Source: Leptospira noumeaensis (GTDB lineage Bacteria > Spirochaetota > Leptospiria > Leptospirales > Leptospiraceae). Taken from it: DNA of 64,000 bases. The notes beneath the pieces were generated by a model, which was not told where the DNA came from, searched no databases, and worked only from the letters and a program-made list of their open reading frames with translations. A program made the position numbers and the translations under genes. Of this stretch, positions 17,443 through 27,971 are shown in pieces (within the stretch, counting starts at the first letter, position 1; each line of letters opens with the position of its first letter). The stretch is from NCBI RefSeq assembly GCF_004770765.1, contig NZ_RQFK01000026.1, positions 992,001 to 1,056,000 of the forward strand, given 5' to 3'.

Positions 17443-19350
17443 TTAATCCCACTTGGATAAGATTTCGATAATATCTTTTCCAAATCGTTCTACTTTGGCA
17501 GGGCCCACACCTTTTGTGGCTTCTAGTTCCGAAAGATTTTTAGGTTTTCTTTCGGCGATTCGTTTGAGAACAGGATTTTGAAATACCATAAACTTTTTCC
17601 ATTTGAGTTGTCTGGCCTTACGATCTCGGTAGTTTATGAGTTCTTTTAATATTTGTGAATGAAGAGTGGGTGGTTTTTTTAATTTTGATGGCGAAGAGTT
17701 CGTATCATCAGAGTTAGATGAGGAAATTTTTGATTTGGTTTTTGCAAAATTGGGTAAATATAATTTTGGGTATTTGGATCCGGCCACCAAAACTTTTTTA
17801 TCTTCCACCCACGTTTCTAATTTTGCCACCACTGCTTCTTCGGGAATCCCATCCAACTTTCCATGAAAGGGATTTCTCTCCATTCGGTAGCGGAGTACAT
17901 CTTTTGTACGTTTGCCTACAAGAGTTTTAGCGATGATGGTTTTTCCAAATACAGCCGGATGTTCTTTTAAAAAATTTTGAATGGTTTCTTCTTCCCAATC
18001 AGAAAGGGGATAATCTCTTTTTTCATTTTTCTTTTGAATTTTTGCCGCTTCCGATTTTAAAAAATGAGTACGATGGAGATTGGTTCCTGTCTCAGTGCAG
18101 ATATCACAACTTCCACAAAGAGAAATGGATTCACCAAAATAAGAACAGAGTTGGACTTGCCTACATTCTTCTTTGTTTGCATATTCCTTAATATACTTAA
18201 GAAGAGTATCCCCACCTTTGAAATTGGTTTCTTTGGATAACATAAAGGCTTGTGTGGCCACATCACCCGATTTAAAAAACAAAACACATTCCGAATTTAG
18301 TCCGTCTCTTCCCGCACGGCCCGCTTCTTGGTAATAGGCTTCCAAAGAAGCAGGTACTTGGTAATGTACCACCAAACGAACATCAGGTTGGTCCATCCCC
18401 ATTCCAAAGGCATTGGTGGCAACAAGGATGGGAACTTTTCCAGAAGAGTAGGCATTTTGTGTTCGTTCTCGAATCCCATCGGTTCTACCGGCATGGTACT
18501 TTCCAACAGAGAATCCAAAGTCTTTTAAAAGTTCATAAACCTCGTCTGTTTTTTTTCTTGTGGCACAATAAACAATGGCTCGACCCGGAAATTTTCTTCC
18601 ATCTTTCCAAGGTTCTAATAGTTCGATCAATCGATCTGCTTTGTCCCTTTCGGCAGCCGGATATTCCACACTGAATTTTAAATTGGGTCTATAAAAAGTA
18701 GAAAGCACCACTTTGGGTGATTTCATTCCCAATGCTGCTTGAACATCGGATTGGACTTTGGTTGTGGCCGTGGCAGTTAGTGCAAGGATTGGAAAATTAG
18801 GACGAGGGTGGCGCTCCCGCAAAACATGGATTTGACGGTATTCGGGGCGAAAATCATGACCCCACTGCGAAACACAATGGGCTTCGTCCACAACCAGGGC
18901 AAACAAATCCAATTCCCGAAAGATATGTAAAAATCCATTCGAAAGGGCTCTCTCTGGTGAAACGAGTAGGACTCGGATTTCTCCTTTTACCGATTTGGCA
19001 AGGATCGTCATTTGTTCGACTTCGTCTTGGGTGGAATTACAAAACGCAGCAGGAATTCCTTTGGCAAGCAAACTCTCCGTTTGGTCTTTCATCAGAGCAA
19101 TGAGAGGTGAGATAACTAACGTTAGTTTGTCTTTTTGGATGGTTGCGGGAAGTTGGTAGATGAGAGACTTTCCGGCCCCCGTAGGTAAAATGGCCAAGGT
19201 ATCTTGTCCACTCAGGACGGAACGAATGGCCTCTTCTTGGCCCGGGCGAAATTCCGAAAAACCGAATTTGGTTTTGAGTTCCGAACGTAGATCCAAGGTA
19301 ACTCTCACGATTTCTGTAAATCCGAAAGGGTCAACGATAAGATTCCCCAT
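17443..19350 (-). CDS. recQ: ATP-dependent DNA helicase RecQ
   Basis: 3'-5' DNA helicase of recombination and replication-fork repair. Superfamily 2 motifs: motif 0 FRPGQEEAI, Walker A TGAGKS at 57-62, [17 protein letters not shown] at 155 onward (including the RecQ-specific aromatic loop), LTATAT, and motif [13 protein letters not shown]. The zinc-binding RQC subdomain reads [12 protein letters not shown]...CGSCDIC. An HRDC domain ends the protein ([25 protein letters not shown]). 635 residues is the normal length. The ATG at 19350 is 60 bases from the divergent MBOAT gene. Confidence 0.95.
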   Translation of the reverse strand: MGNLIVDPFGFTEIVRVTLDLRSELKTKFGFSEFRPGQEEAIRSVLSGQDTLAILPTGAGKSLIYQLPATIQKDKLTLVISPLIALMKDQTESLLAKGIPAAFCNSTQDEVEQMTILAKSVKGEIRVLLVSPERALSNGFLHIFRELDLFALVVDEAHCVSQWGHDFRPEYRQIHVLRERHPRPNFPILALTATATTKVQSDVQAALGMKSPKVVLSTFYRPNLKFSVEYPAAERDKADRLIELLEPWKDGRKFPGRAIVYCATRKKTDEVYELLKDFGFSVGKYHAGRTDGIRERTQNAYSSGKVPILVATNAFGMGMDQPDVRLVVHYQVPASLEAYYQEAGRAGRDGLNSECVLFFKSGDVATQAFMLSKETNFKGGDTLLKYIKEYANKEECRQVQLCSYFGESISLCGSCDICTETGTNLHRTHFLKSEAAKIQKKNEKRDYPLSDWEEETIQNFLKEHPAVFGKTIIAKTLVGKRTKDVLRYRMERNPFHGKLDGIPEEAVVAKLETWVEDKKVLVAGSKYPKLYLPNFAKTKSKISSSNSDDTNSSPSKLKKPPTLHSQILKELINYRDRKARQLKWKKFMVFQNPVLKRIAERKPKNLSELEATKGVGPAKVERFGKDIIEILSKWD

Positions 19351-19410
19351 TTTACCCTCATTTTTTCAATTTTACAGAATCGAGTGATCCGGAAATTGTA
19401 ACGAAGACCG

Positions 19411-20967
19411 ATGCTTTTTAATACTTTTGTCTTTTTGTTATTCTTTCTGGTCGTGTATTCGGTCTTTTTGGGATTCGGATGGTTTGCCGGAAAACAGAAA
19501 TGGGCCTACCGGGCACAAAACCTATGGTTACTCCTTGCATCCTATTTTTTTTACGGATGGTGGGAATGGTTTTTCCTAACCCTCATCCTCATTAGTACCA
19601 TCATCGACTACTGTGCTGCGATCTTTATTGAGAATACGGAAAACCAAGTTCGTCGTCGTCTTTATCTATCAGTTTCGATTGTTGCCAACTTGGGCCTACT
19701 TTTTACAATGAAGTACTACGATTTTTTCGCAGTGAATCTCATTGATTCCTGGAACCAATTGTCCTTGTGGATGGGTTACACTGCCGTAACGGATTCCCAT
19801 ACGTATCTGTTAAGAAATATCATCTTACCAGTGGGAATTAGTTTTTATACCTTCCAAACCATGTCTTATACGATTGATGTGTTTCGCAGACAAATCAAAG
19901 CGGAACGTGACTTTTTTGATTTTGCTCTTTTTGTGAATTATTTCCCACAACTTGTGGCAGGTCCCATCGAACGGGCCGCGGACCTTCTTCCTCAATTGAA
20001 AAAACCAAAATTCCCTACTTGGGACGGAGTACAAAAAGGATTATATGATATCCTTCTTGGTTACTTTATGAAGGTCTTTGTTGCGGATAATTTATCCACA
20101 TACGTAGACCAAGTTTTCCTAGCTGGTAAATCTCTTTATACACAAAATCCAGACATCATCCAAGCCATGGACGGATCCCAAGTTTTTGCTGGTGGATTTT
20201 TGTTTTTAACACAAATTTATTGTGACTTTGCTGGTTATTCTTTTATTGCTCTTGGAGTCTCAAGGCTTCTCGGTGTCACACTCACCGTTAATTTTGAAAC
20301 CCCAGAATTTTCTAAAACACCAACAGAGTTTTGGAATCGTTGGCACGTAACGCTAAACAGGTGGTTCCGTGATTATATTTATATTTCACTTGGTGGGAGT
20401 AAATACGGAAAGTTTGCACAATACAGAAACTTATTCATTATCTTCTTTTTGTCGGGACTTTGGCATGGAGCCAATTGGACCTTTATCACTTGGGGTTGTT
20501 TACAAGGTGTCTATACAATCATTTACCTAGTTGCCTTTGCCAAAAAGAAAGAAGACAAATCAAGTGATTTGGAAATACCCACGCCGACTCTATGGGGAAA
20601 AATCCAAAGTATCCTTTCTGGAACTTTTTCTAGATTACTCATTTATACACTGGTTGTATTTAGTGCCGTTGGATTTCGTTCTTACGATGCCAGTATGATG
20701 TTTCTCTATATGAAAAAATTCTTAATGGTTTGGGATTGGGACTTAAATCCAAATAATAACGTTAAGGACATGTTGGGTCTTTTTGAAGAGTATTTTAAGA
20801 TTTTTTTACCTCTCCTCATCATCGATGGAATCACCTATTTCAAAAAGGAAAGGTATTGGGTATTTTTATCTCATCCACTCATTCAAGTTTTTGTTTTGTT
20901 TTTTATGGGATTTCTCATCCTCACACGAGGAGTTTTTGGAAAGGAGGTAATCTACTTTGCGTTCTAA
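19411..20967 (+). CDS. MBOAT-family membrane-bound O-acyltransferase (AlgI-like)
   Basis: A multi-spanning inner-membrane protein of 518 residues with about eleven hydrophobic segments. AlgI/DltB-type motifs are clear: LPVGISFYTFQTMSYTIDVFR, YFPQLVAGPIERAADLLPQL, FWNRWHVTLNRWFRDYIYISLGG, and SGLWHGANWTFITWG with the presumed catalytic His near residue 352. Such proteins move an acyl (often acetyl) group across the membrane to a cell-surface polymer. Its partner is the SGNH/DUF1574 protein, whose gene overlaps its end by 11 bases. The acceptor is unknown; a surface glycan or lipopolysaccharide is an inference. Confidence 0.92.
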   Translation: MLFNTFVFLLFFLVVYSVFLGFGWFAGKQKWAYRAQNLWLLLASYFFYGWWEWFFLTLILISTIIDYCAAIFIENTENQVRRRLYLSVSIVANLGLLFTMKYYDFFAVNLIDSWNQLSLWMGYTAVTDSHTYLLRNIILPVGISFYTFQTMSYTIDVFRRQIKAERDFFDFALFVNYFPQLVAGPIERAADLLPQLKKPKFPTWDGVQKGLYDILLGYFMKVFVADNLSTYVDQVFLAGKSLYTQNPDIIQAMDGSQVFAGGFLFLTQIYCDFAGYSFIALGVSRLLGVTLTVNFETPEFSKTPTEFWNRWHVTLNRWFRDYIYISLGGSKYGKFAQYRNLFIIFFLSGLWHGANWTFITWGCLQGVYTIIYLVAFAKKKEDKSSDLEIPTPTLWGKIQSILSGTFSRLLIYTLVVFSAVGFRSYDASMMFLYMKKFLMVWDWDLNPNNNVKDMLGLFEEYFKIFLPLLIIDGITYFKKERYWVFLSHPLIQVFVLFFMGFLILTRGVFGKEVIYFAF

Positions 20968-22234
20968 ATTTTTAGGAATAGGGATTACCCTTTTATTGTT
21001 TTTAGTTTTGGAAATTGTGGTTCGGTTTACCGGAGTTCACTATCTGGAACAACCAGAGATCTTTTTTGTTAACTTAAAGAAAAAGTTCGTGGAATCTGGA
21101 ACGGGTGATGCCGATATCATTGTGTTAGGTGATTCCAGGTCGATGGCCCTTGCGGGATATGCAAAACAATCGGGAATTGAATTTTCGGTTTATAACCATA
21201 GTTTACCTGCGATGGGGCCAAAATACTACCGTTTCTTTTTGGATAAATACTTACAAAAAGGAAATACAAAGCCAAAAATGGTTTTGTTTGCCGCATCACC
21301 TAAACTCTATTCGACGGGTTACGGCCCACCGCTGTATGATCCAGATGCAAAACAAGTTAAGGAAAACGAATCCGTTTCTACTTATTTGAACCGCAGGTGG
21401 AACGAAGGAATCGAAAAGAATTTTTTTCGAACTCCGGCACCAAGTAATATTGTGAGTTACAGTGGAAAACAAGAAGACTTCAACCAAATCCTTTGGGAAT
21501 TTTTTGGTCATAGATACTTACACCAATTTACTTATTCTGAACTTTCCGAACAATATTCAGGTGTGGAAAGATTGTTCATTCTATCCAAAGCAGCACCTTT
21601 GTTATACGAATCTTACCGTTTCCACGGAGCCATTCGCAATGCACTCAGTGGATCCAATTGGAAAGTAGATAAAAATTACAAAGAAAGGTCTCTTTTCTGC
21701 GAATCATGTGAAAATATAGAAGCGGGCCTTTGTAAACCGTCTCCTTCCCAATTAGAGGACAATCTTACCATTGAAGACCAAATCACTCGTCATTTAGGAA
21801 AATACAATATCTCCAATCGATTGAAACCAGAACTTGTGATGTTTTCCAAACAACTGGTTCGTAAGGAATTGGAGGAAGAATTAAAAAATCCGATTCCTTA
21901 TGTTTACACAAGTCCAGATTTTGTGGTACTCAAAGATTTAATCGAATACACTCGGGCAAGGGGCATTGGGTTTGGACTCGTTTATATGCCTTGGCTAAAG
22001 GAAAGGCAAAACACAAGGGAATCACAGGATTTACTTCGTGACCTAAAAGTTTTTTTCCGAGAGAATCCGGATGCAGGCCTTTTTTTCTTTCCTGATTCTT
22101 CTTACCCAAGCGAGAGATTTGTAGATAATATCCATTACGATTGCCAAGGGGAAAAACGGGTAAACGAAGAATTCCGTAATTTTGTAATCCCCCAAGTGTT
22201 TCGTTTTTTGCATTCCAAACAAAAATCCAATTGA
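20957..22234 (+). CDS. DUF1574-type SGNH-like protein, partner of the MBOAT
   Basis: 425 residues with an N-terminal membrane anchor (FLGIGITLLLFLVLEIVVRF) and a periplasmic SGNH-like domain. The block I motif is IIVLGDSRSMAL with Ser at residue 60, and the C-terminal DNIHYD supplies the Asp-x-x-His pair expected of the catalytic triad. The middle has a Cys-rich insert (CESCENIEAGLCKP), possibly disulphide bonded. Proteins of this kind sit next to MBOAT genes in Leptospira (DUF1574, from general knowledge). It overlaps the MBOAT gene by 11 bases, so the pair should form a transfer system like AlgI-AlgJ/X. Acyl donor and acceptor are unknown. Confidence 0.75.
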   Translation: MRSKFLGIGITLLLFLVLEIVVRFTGVHYLEQPEIFFVNLKKKFVESGTGDADIIVLGDSRSMALAGYAKQSGIEFSVYNHSLPAMGPKYYRFFLDKYLQKGNTKPKMVLFAASPKLYSTGYGPPLYDPDAKQVKENESVSTYLNRRWNEGIEKNFFRTPAPSNIVSYSGKQEDFNQILWEFFGHRYLHQFTYSELSEQYSGVERLFILSKAAPLLYESYRFHGAIRNALSGSNWKVDKNYKERSLFCESCENIEAGLCKPSPSQLEDNLTIEDQITRHLGKYNISNRLKPELVMFSKQLVRKELEEELKNPIPYVYTSPDFVVLKDLIEYTRARGIGFGLVYMPWLKERQNTRESQDLLRDLKVFFRENPDAGLFFFPDSSYPSERFVDNIHYDCQGEKRVNEEFRNFVIPQVFRFLHSKQKSN

Positions 22235-22293
22235 TTTCCGATTTCCGGTGATGGAGAATTAGGCACTCCATTCGGATAAGAGGAAACCCAATC

Positions 22294-24000
22294 ATGTTTT
22301 CGTTTCGAAACATATTTGTTTGTATTCTAACGGCCTATCTCATCGGATTACCGGTGTTTGGGCAAAACCGTTATGCGTTGTTCATTGGAACCAACTACAA
22401 AGGAAACACCGCAAAAATCCCTGAGTTGAATCTCTGTGAAGCAGATGCCACTTTCTTAAAAGAAAAAATTCAAAAAAAAGGAAACTTCAAGGATATCAAA
22501 GTCCTGTTAGGTTCCATGGTCACTCGTGATAATGTCAAAAATGCCATCAGCCAATTGGGGAAAGTAGTCGGCAAAGAGGACTCAGTTTTTTTATACTTCT
22601 CCGGCCATGGAATGTATATGAAAGATGCGAAAGCAAAAAACGGAATGCGTAACTATCTCATTTGTTACGATCGCCCGCATATCTCCGATGAAGAGTTAAA
22701 TGAATTTTTAACAGAAATCAAATCCCAAAAAACCGTACTTGTGATGGATTGTTGTTATTCCGGTGGGATTGCCAAAAAAGGGAAAAACACTCGTGGTGCC
22801 GCAGAAATCCCCATTGCCCAAGGGAACGATGGGGTAGTCCGCCAAAATGCTGAGGACTATTTTTTCCAAGACAAAGCTGTCATTTCTTCCTCTGACGATG
22901 ACCAAACTTCCATCGAAGTGGGTGGAACCATCAATCATGGTATCTTTACTTATAACTTTGGAAATGCTCTGGAAAAAGGGGATTTAAACAAAGATAGCGT
23001 GGTGACTGCCCTTGAAGCCTTCTTTGTTGCCAAAGAAGATACTGTCAAAATGGCGCGCCAGTTCAACCACGAACAGACCCCGCAAGTTTCTGGGAATGCG
23101 GCAGGAATCTTTTTATCAGGATCTCCAAAACCACAAACCCCTCCGCCGAAACCACCCAATGTTGTGGTGAACGTTCCGATCACTCCGGTAGAAACCACCA
23201 CTCCAAATACGAATACAACAACTCCTCCTGTGGCACCAGAGCCGGAACCAACTCCTGCCAACGATACAACAGTGGTCATTCCGCCCATTGTTGAGGTAGA
23301 ACCGCCGGCACCGCCTTCTGTCACTACGGGAAGCATTCTCATTCGTACCTCCATCATCAAAGACAAGTCTTATGGGGGAGCGGCTACAAAATCTCCTTAT
23401 GACCTCCTGAACAAACAGGGAAAACTAAAATCTTCCCCTGCTGAAGACAAAGTAAGGTCGATCAAGGTTCTTGTGGATGACCAGGAATACACTTCTCAAG
23501 TCACTACTGAGAAATCCAAAATCTGGGGATCTGTAACCAAAAACGGAACTCTCATTCAGGGAGATATCTACAATGTAAAAATAGACAATCTTCCTGCCGG
23601 AGTACACCAAATCGAAATCCGTGCAGACAAATACCCGATTTACAAAACAGCAACGGCAGTTCTCCCAAAACAGACTGTGACTGTAGATGCAGTAAATTCT
23701 ATGGATGGATTTGGTGCGATTCGGGGCCGAGTGTTTTACAAAACCTTGGACAATCCGATTGAAAAACACCCCATCTACATGCCGACAGTGGTTTCCACAA
23801 ACCAAATCTTCAAGGTCACCACAGACAAAGATGGATATTTTTGGTTCACCAACCTAAAACCGGGGAAATACGAAATCCGAGCTAGTTTCATGGAAGAAAT
23901 GAAGTTAGAGAACTCAGAGATTCAGGTACAACCTGGGGAAGTGACCAATGTGGACATCATCCTCAATAAAAAATTGAGTTATACAAAGACCAAATACTGA
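22294..24000 (+). CDS. Exported caspase-like (peptidase C14) protein with beta-sandwich tail
   Basis: A signal peptide (FVCILTAYLIGLPVFGQ, cleavage near 23) precedes a caspase-like domain (about 25-255). The catalytic pair is visible: His105 in YFSGHG and Cys154 in MDCCYSG. An EF-hand-like loop, DLNKDSVVTALE (230-241), lies at the end of the domain and may bind calcium as in some metacaspases. A proline/threonine-rich linker (about 275-345) leads to a domain with SVTTGSILIRTS and then a carboxypeptidase-regulatory-like beta-sandwich (GAIRGRVFYKTLDNPIEKHP...GYFWFTNLKPGKYEIRAS). Likely a periplasmic or surface protease; substrate unknown. It follows the DUF1574 gene by 59 bases and ends at a terminator. 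Confidence 0.85.
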   Translation: MFSFRNIFVCILTAYLIGLPVFGQNRYALFIGTNYKGNTAKIPELNLCEADATFLKEKIQKKGNFKDIKVLLGSMVTRDNVKNAISQLGKVVGKEDSVFLYFSGHGMYMKDAKAKNGMRNYLICYDRPHISDEELNEFLTEIKSQKTVLVMDCCYSGGIAKKGKNTRGAAEIPIAQGNDGVVRQNAEDYFFQDKAVISSSDDDQTSIEVGGTINHGIFTYNFGNALEKGDLNKDSVVTALEAFFVAKEDTVKMARQFNHEQTPQVSGNAAGIFLSGSPKPQTPPPKPPNVVVNVPITPVETTTPNTNTTTPPVAPEPEPTPANDTTVVIPPIVEVEPPAPPSVTTGSILIRTSIIKDKSYGGAATKSPYDLLNKQGKLKSSPAEDKVRSIKVLVDDQEYTSQVTTEKSKIWGSVTKNGTLIQGDIYNVKIDNLPAGVHQIEIRADKYPIYKTATAVLPKQTVTVDAVNSMDGFGAIRGRVFYKTLDNPIEKHPIYMPTVVSTNQIFKVTTDKDGYFWFTNLKPGKYEIRASFMEEMKLENSEIQVQPGEVTNVDIILNKKLSYTKTKY

Positions 24001-24034
24001 TCAAAAACCTCATCCCAAGTTTTTGATTTTTTAC

Positions 24035-24062
24035 AAAACCCTCCTTCGCGGAGGGTTTTTTT
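24035..24062 (+). terminator. Rho-independent terminator after the caspase-like gene
   Basis: Stem CCCTCC (24039-24044) pairs with GGAGGG (24050-24055) across a TTCGC loop. It is flanked by AAAA before and a run of T after (24056-24062). This is a strong intrinsic terminator for rightward transcription. Confidence 0.9.
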
Positions 24063-24114
24063 ATGCCCTAAGGTTTCCCAAAGTTCTCTTTTGTACCTGA
24101 TTATAGGGCAAGAT

Positions 24115-24149
24115 GATTAATTTTAATCTCGTTTTGATTAAAATTAATC
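24115..24149. promoter_or_regulatory. Perfect 14-bp inverted repeat upstream of a small secreted protein gene
   Basis: GATTAATTTTAATC (24115-24128) and its exact reverse complement GATTAAAATTAATC (24136-24149) are separated by TCGTTTT. It lies about 150 bases before the ATG at 24299. A second, smaller repeat follows at 24188-24207 (GGAAATT-TTCTAT-AATTTCC). The large repeat could be an operator for a dimeric regulator or an AT-rich RNA stem. No consensus was recognised. Confidence 0.5.
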
Positions 24150-24298
24150 CGGATTCTTCTTTTTTTCTTTTTTTGGGCTCCAAATGGGGAAATTTTCTAT
24201 AATTTCCGATTGAATTTAATCCTAACGAGAAGAGTTTTAGAGTCATAGAATACAAATAGGGAATCGGAAAAAGAGGTTCCCACTCTAGAGAGGATCAC

Positions 24299-24664
24299 AT
24301 GAAAACAACAAAGATTATCGCAACAGGGATCTTGGCTTTCGGACTTGCAACAGCAAACCTTCAAGCTTTAGATACAAACGAAAGATTAGAGCTTTTGGAG
24401 ACTGCTATGATTGAACAAGCAACCACTCCAGCGCAAAAATCTGCTGTTTCGGAATACCTAGCGAATATCGCAAAAGAAAAAGTGGAACTTGCTCAGTCAC
24501 TTCGTGACAGAGCTGGATCTACTCGCGGTGGTAAAATTGTTAGCCAAATGAACGAGAAGAAAGAACTTCTTCGCCGTGCTGAGGCTCTCGAAAAAGAAGC
24601 ACAAAAATACCGCACTGTCTCCATGGACCTAAGCCAAAAGTCCATGTTGGTAGCACAAAACTAA
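24299..24664 (+). CDS. Small secreted coiled-coil protein, unknown function
   Basis: 121 residues with a clear Sec signal peptide (KIIATGILAFGLATANLQALD, cleavage after LQA near residue 23). The mature part is almost wholly alpha-helical and charged, with heptad-like spacing (KEKVELAQSLRDR, MNEKKELLRRAEALEKEAQKY), so a periplasmic coiled coil is likely. No Cys and no enzyme motif. AGAGAGG 4-5 bases before the ATG is a good ribosome site. The gene stands alone between two strong terminators and has a 235-base upstream region with inverted repeats, which suggests its own, possibly strong, regulation. Function unknown. Confidence 0.75.
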   Translation: MKTTKIIATGILAFGLATANLQALDTNERLELLETAMIEQATTPAQKSAVSEYLANIAKEKVELAQSLRDRAGSTRGGKIVSQMNEKKELLRRAEALEKEAQKYRTVSMDLSQKSMLVAQN

Positions 24665-24696
24665 TCAACCTCAAACACCCGTTTGAGATTTGTGAG

Positions 24697-24724
24697 AAAG
24701 GTCAGGTTCGCCTGACCTTTTTTT
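24697..24724 (+). terminator. Rho-independent terminator, 10-bp perfect stem with TTCG loop
   Basis: AAAGGTCAGG (24697-24706), loop TTCG, CCTGACCTTT (24711-24720), then TTTT. A second hairpin (CTCAAAC-ACCC-GTTTGAG, 24670-24687) lies between it and the stop codon. Confidence 0.95.
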
Positions 24725-24792
24725 GTACCCTCTCAATTTCCTAGTTATATTAATGCTTTCCAAACAGCCTTACTATGTGACATAATCAATAT

Positions 24793-25524
24793 ATGGTTGA
24801 CACTCCCCAAGAAATCAAAGAAAAACGATTTGGGCGCGTGGTTCCCATTCTGCTTGTTTTTTTGGGCCTTGTGGCTCTGGGACTGATCTTTCGCTGGGCT
24901 AAACCCGCGAAGCCAGTGGTTCGATTGGAATGGGAAGGGCTTGTGGTTCTTTCTCCCAATTTGATTCTCACGTTTCTAGATGTGGATCCAGAATCACCAA
25001 AGATAGGAGATTGGAAGGATTGGGAGAAAAAACTCGCAAACCATCCTAGGATTCGTAAGGTAAGAATCACAAGAGACCCTGATGGATTTTTAAATATCAA
25101 TGTACAGGAGAAAGTCGCCGAATTTGTCATACATGTAGGAAGTTCCCTGTATGAAGTGAATGAAGATCTGGAGATACTTTCCAGAGATCGAGTGTTAGCT
25201 GATCATTTAATTGTGATTAGTGGGCAGTTCACCGTGGGGGAAAACAAACTAGAAGGCAGACAAATTTTTGATATCACCAAAGAAATGCGACAGGCTATCT
25301 CCTTATACCCAACACTTAAATCCAGAATTTCAGAACTTGTCGCTGAACGTGACGGCAATTTTACTATGTACCTAAAATCACCAAACTCTATAAAAGTTTA
25401 TTTAGGTGATAAGTTAGAGTTAAATGTATTTCGCAAATTATATGCATCCTTGGCTTATATGGAAACTGAATCTGTAAAAGCAGTTTCTATTGATTTAAGA
25501 GGAGAGGACGCAATTTACCACTAA
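24793..25524 (+). CDS. ftsQ: Cell division protein FtsQ/DivIB-like
   Basis: 243 residues: a short basic cytoplasmic tail ([10 protein letters not shown]), one membrane segment ([18 protein letters not shown]), then a periplasmic POTRA domain ([19 protein letters not shown]...[31 protein letters not shown]) and the FtsQ beta domain. The stretch '[19 protein letters not shown]' matches the FtsQ pattern '.Hp.V..a.V.r.wp..l.I.v.Er'. It bridges early and late divisome proteins. Identity is strongly supported by the direct run into ftsA and ftsZ. Unlike the classic dcw cluster, no mur genes precede it here. Confidence 0.85.
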   Translation: MVDTPQEIKEKRFGRVVPILLVFLGLVALGLIFRWAKPAKPVVRLEWEGLVVLSPNLILTFLDVDPESPKIGDWKDWEKKLANHPRIRKVRITRDPDGFLNINVQEKVAEFVIHVGSSLYEVNEDLEILSRDRVLADHLIVISGQFTVGENKLEGRQIFDITKEMRQAISLYPTLKSRISELVAERDGNFTMYLKSPNSIKVYLGDKLELNVFRKLYASLAYMETESVKAVSIDLRGEDAIYH

Positions 25525-25525
25525 T

Positions 25526-26764
25526 ATGAGCTATGATGATGTACCTATCATAACGGCCTTGGATTTAGGATCCTCACTTGTAAAAGTTGTCATTGGACGA
25601 CTTGTTGGGGATCATGAAATTGAAATTATTGGGACGGGAGTTTATCCTTCTGCTGGAATCAAAAATGGTTCCATTGTTAATATTGAAACCACTACCAAAT
25701 CCATCATAGAAGCGTTTGGTGATGCAGAGCTAATGGCTGGCCAAGAAGTAAATGCCGTTGTGGTTAATGTTTCTGGAAAGTCAGTGTATGGATTCAATGA
25801 AAAAGGAATCATCGCTGTAACAAACAGAGAACGGATTGTTTCTGAAACCGATATCATGCGAGTTGTGGAAGCAGCCCAAGCAGTACATGTCCCTAACGAC
25901 CAACAAGTCATCCATGTTCTCACAAAAGAATTCAAGGTGGACGACCAAGTTAATATCAAAGATCCCATTGGGATGACTGGGGTTCGTTTAGAGGCAGAAG
26001 TACATATTGTATCTTGTGGGAATACAGCTCTCAACAACATTGATCGTTGTGTGGAACAAGCAGGTCTTTTGCAAATGGATCGAGTGTTATCCAGTCTTGC
26101 TTCTTCAGAGGCCATCCTCACATCAGGTGAAAAAGATTTAGGAACTGCTGTCATTGATATTGGTGCCGGAATCTGTGATATCATTATCTATGTGGATGGG
26201 GGAATTGCTTTTTCCTCCGTAGTTCCCTTTGGTGGGTTTCATATCACTAGCGATATTTCCATTGGTTTAAAAACCACTGTGGAAACAGCTGAAGTCATCA
26301 AAAAACGTTATGGCCATACAAGAATCGATATGGTTGACCCTACGGAAAAATTTGAAATCCCTTCGATTTCAGGAAGGCCTGCACGTTCTGTCTTTCGCCA
26401 AGAACTCGTTGAAATTTTAGAGCCAAGGGTTCGCGAAATTTTAGAGATGATTGATCATGAACTCGTAAGGTCAGGATTTAAGTCTAGTTTGGCGGGAGGA
26501 GTGATCCTTACCGGCGGAACTTCGCTTTTACAAGGGATTGAAGCTACTGCCGAAGAAGTATTGCGCCTGTCAGTCGGTCGTGCGAAACCAGCAGGCCTTA
26601 GTGGACTTGTGGATAAAATTTCCTCACCTGAATATGCCACGGCTGTTGGTCTAATTAAATATAGTTCAAAAATACAAAATCTAGAACAAAGAAACATGCA
26701 TTCCGGATCTGATTCAGACGGTTGGATGAAGAAGGTTCGTCGTTGGATGGAGAATAATCTCTAA
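25526..26764 (+). CDS. ftsA: Cell division protein FtsA
   Basis: Actin-like ATPase that tethers FtsZ filaments to the inner membrane. The phosphate-1 motif is [16 protein letters not shown], the SHS2 1C subdomain lies at about 85-165, and the phosphate-2/adenosine motifs are [15 protein letters not shown] and [15 protein letters not shown]. The C-terminal amphipathic membrane helix is [13 protein letters not shown]. 412 residues is typical. ATG at 25526 is one base after the ftsQ stop codon. Confidence 0.95.
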   Translation: MSYDDVPIITALDLGSSLVKVVIGRLVGDHEIEIIGTGVYPSAGIKNGSIVNIETTTKSIIEAFGDAELMAGQEVNAVVVNVSGKSVYGFNEKGIIAVTNRERIVSETDIMRVVEAAQAVHVPNDQQVIHVLTKEFKVDDQVNIKDPIGMTGVRLEAEVHIVSCGNTALNNIDRCVEQAGLLQMDRVLSSLASSEAILTSGEKDLGTAVIDIGAGICDIIIYVDGGIAFSSVVPFGGFHITSDISIGLKTTVETAEVIKKRYGHTRIDMVDPTEKFEIPSISGRPARSVFRQELVEILEPRVREILEMIDHELVRSGFKSSLAGGVILTGGTSLLQGIEATAEEVLRLSVGRAKPAGLSGLVDKISSPEYATAVGLIKYSSKIQNLEQRNMHSGSDSDGWMKKVRRWMENNL

Positions 26765-26774
26765 GGATAAGTGA

Positions 26775-27968
26775 ATGTTGTACCTAGAAGAAGAAAAAAC
26801 AAGCCCAGCAATTATTAAAGTCATTGGAGTCGGTGGAGGCGGGATGAACGCCGTCACTCGAATGGTTCATTCTAAAATGACTGGTGTTGACTTTATTGTG
26901 ATGAACACCGACGAACAAGTATTATTAAAATCTCCTGTAGAAGTAAAAATCCAGTTAGGTAACAAAGTAACCAGAGGGATGGGTGCCGGTGGTGATCCAG
27001 AACTCGGTGAAAAGGCAGCTATTGAAGACAAGGAACGAATTGTATCGGCATTGAAAGGGGCTGATATGGTGTTTGTCACTGCTGGGATGGGTGGCGGAAC
27101 AGGAACCGGTGCGGCTCCTATCATTGCAGCCATTGCCAAAGAAATGAAATGTTTGGTTGTTGGTGTGGTAACAGTTCCATTTTCTTTTGAAGGAAAACGT
27201 AGAGCGGAACTTGCAAAACAAGGTATTGACCAACTCCGTGCAAACGTAGACACACTCATCACCATTCGTAACGATTCTATCTTCCAAGTGGTGGACAAAA
27301 ATACTCCTGTGGATATGGCATTTCGAGTGATCGACGATATCTTGTTAAATGGTGTTCGTGGGATTAGTGATATCATTAACCATCCAGGGATCATCAATGT
27401 AGACTTTGCCGATGTAAAAACCATTATGAAGGATACTGGGGATGCAATTTTAGGAGTGGGTGAAGGAAGTGGAGAAACTCGTGTGAGTGAGGCTGTAGAA
27501 CAAGCCATCAACAACACTCTCCTCGAAGATTCAAACATCCAAGGTGCCAAGTCTCTTCTTATCAATGTGACTGGGGGAAATGATCTTACCATCCATGAAT
27601 GGAATGAAGTTTCTCAAATCATTACAGCACAGGCAGATCCCGATGCCAATATCATCATTGGACTGAATGAAGATGTTTCTCTCTCTGACCAAATTAGAGT
27701 GACTGTGATTGCGACTGGATTTAATAAAAAGGGAAAACAATACCAAAGAGAACAAAAGGTGGTAGGTTCGGAAGAATCCATTTCTCCTATGGTTTACATC
27801 CGAAAGTCGACGGAAGAAAAGGAATCTGGATTGGGAAGGGATGCAGATTCGGCCCGTTCTATTCGCCAAACGAACCGAGGATTTTCTTCACAAAAACAAT
27901 CCTCCCCGTTTCAAAACTACGGAGAGGATTACGATATCCCTGCTTTTTTAAGAAGAAAGAACGATTAA
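26775..27968 (+). CDS. ftsZ: Cell division protein FtsZ
   Basis: Tubulin-like GTPase that forms the division ring. The core starts with [18 protein letters not shown]; the tubulin signature GGGTGTG is at 106-112; the T7 synergy loop is [12 protein letters not shown] variable linker (about 320-380) leads to the conserved C-terminal peptide [11 protein letters not shown], which binds FtsA. 397 residues. AAGGAT before the ATG is the ribosome site; the gap to ftsA is ten bases. The stop lies three bases from the end of the convergent lipoprotein gene. Confidence 0.97.
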   Translation: MLYLEEEKTSPAIIKVIGVGGGGMNAVTRMVHSKMTGVDFIVMNTDEQVLLKSPVEVKIQLGNKVTRGMGAGGDPELGEKAAIEDKERIVSALKGADMVFVTAGMGGGTGTGAAPIIAAIAKEMKCLVVGVVTVPFSFEGKRRAELAKQGIDQLRANVDTLITIRNDSIFQVVDKNTPVDMAFRVIDDILLNGVRGISDIINHPGIINVDFADVKTIMKDTGDAILGVGEGSGETRVSEAVEQAINNTLLEDSNIQGAKSLLINVTGGNDLTIHEWNEVSQIITAQADPDANIIIGLNEDVSLSDQIRVTVIATGFNKKGKQYQREQKVVGSEESISPMVYIRKSTEEKESGLGRDADSARSIRQTNRGFSSQKQSSPFQNYGEDYDIPAFLRRKND

Positions 27969-27971
27969 AAA

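Noticed and set aside
22950..23366. Reverse-strand frame rich in Gly, Val and Thr opposite the caspase-like gene
   Set aside because: It is the antisense shadow of the Pro/Thr-rich linker. Its low-complexity composition is explained by that.
26867..27592. Long reverse-strand open frame opposite ftsZ
   Set aside because: It lies wholly within ftsZ, has no ribosome site and no family pattern, and reflects codon bias of the conserved gene.
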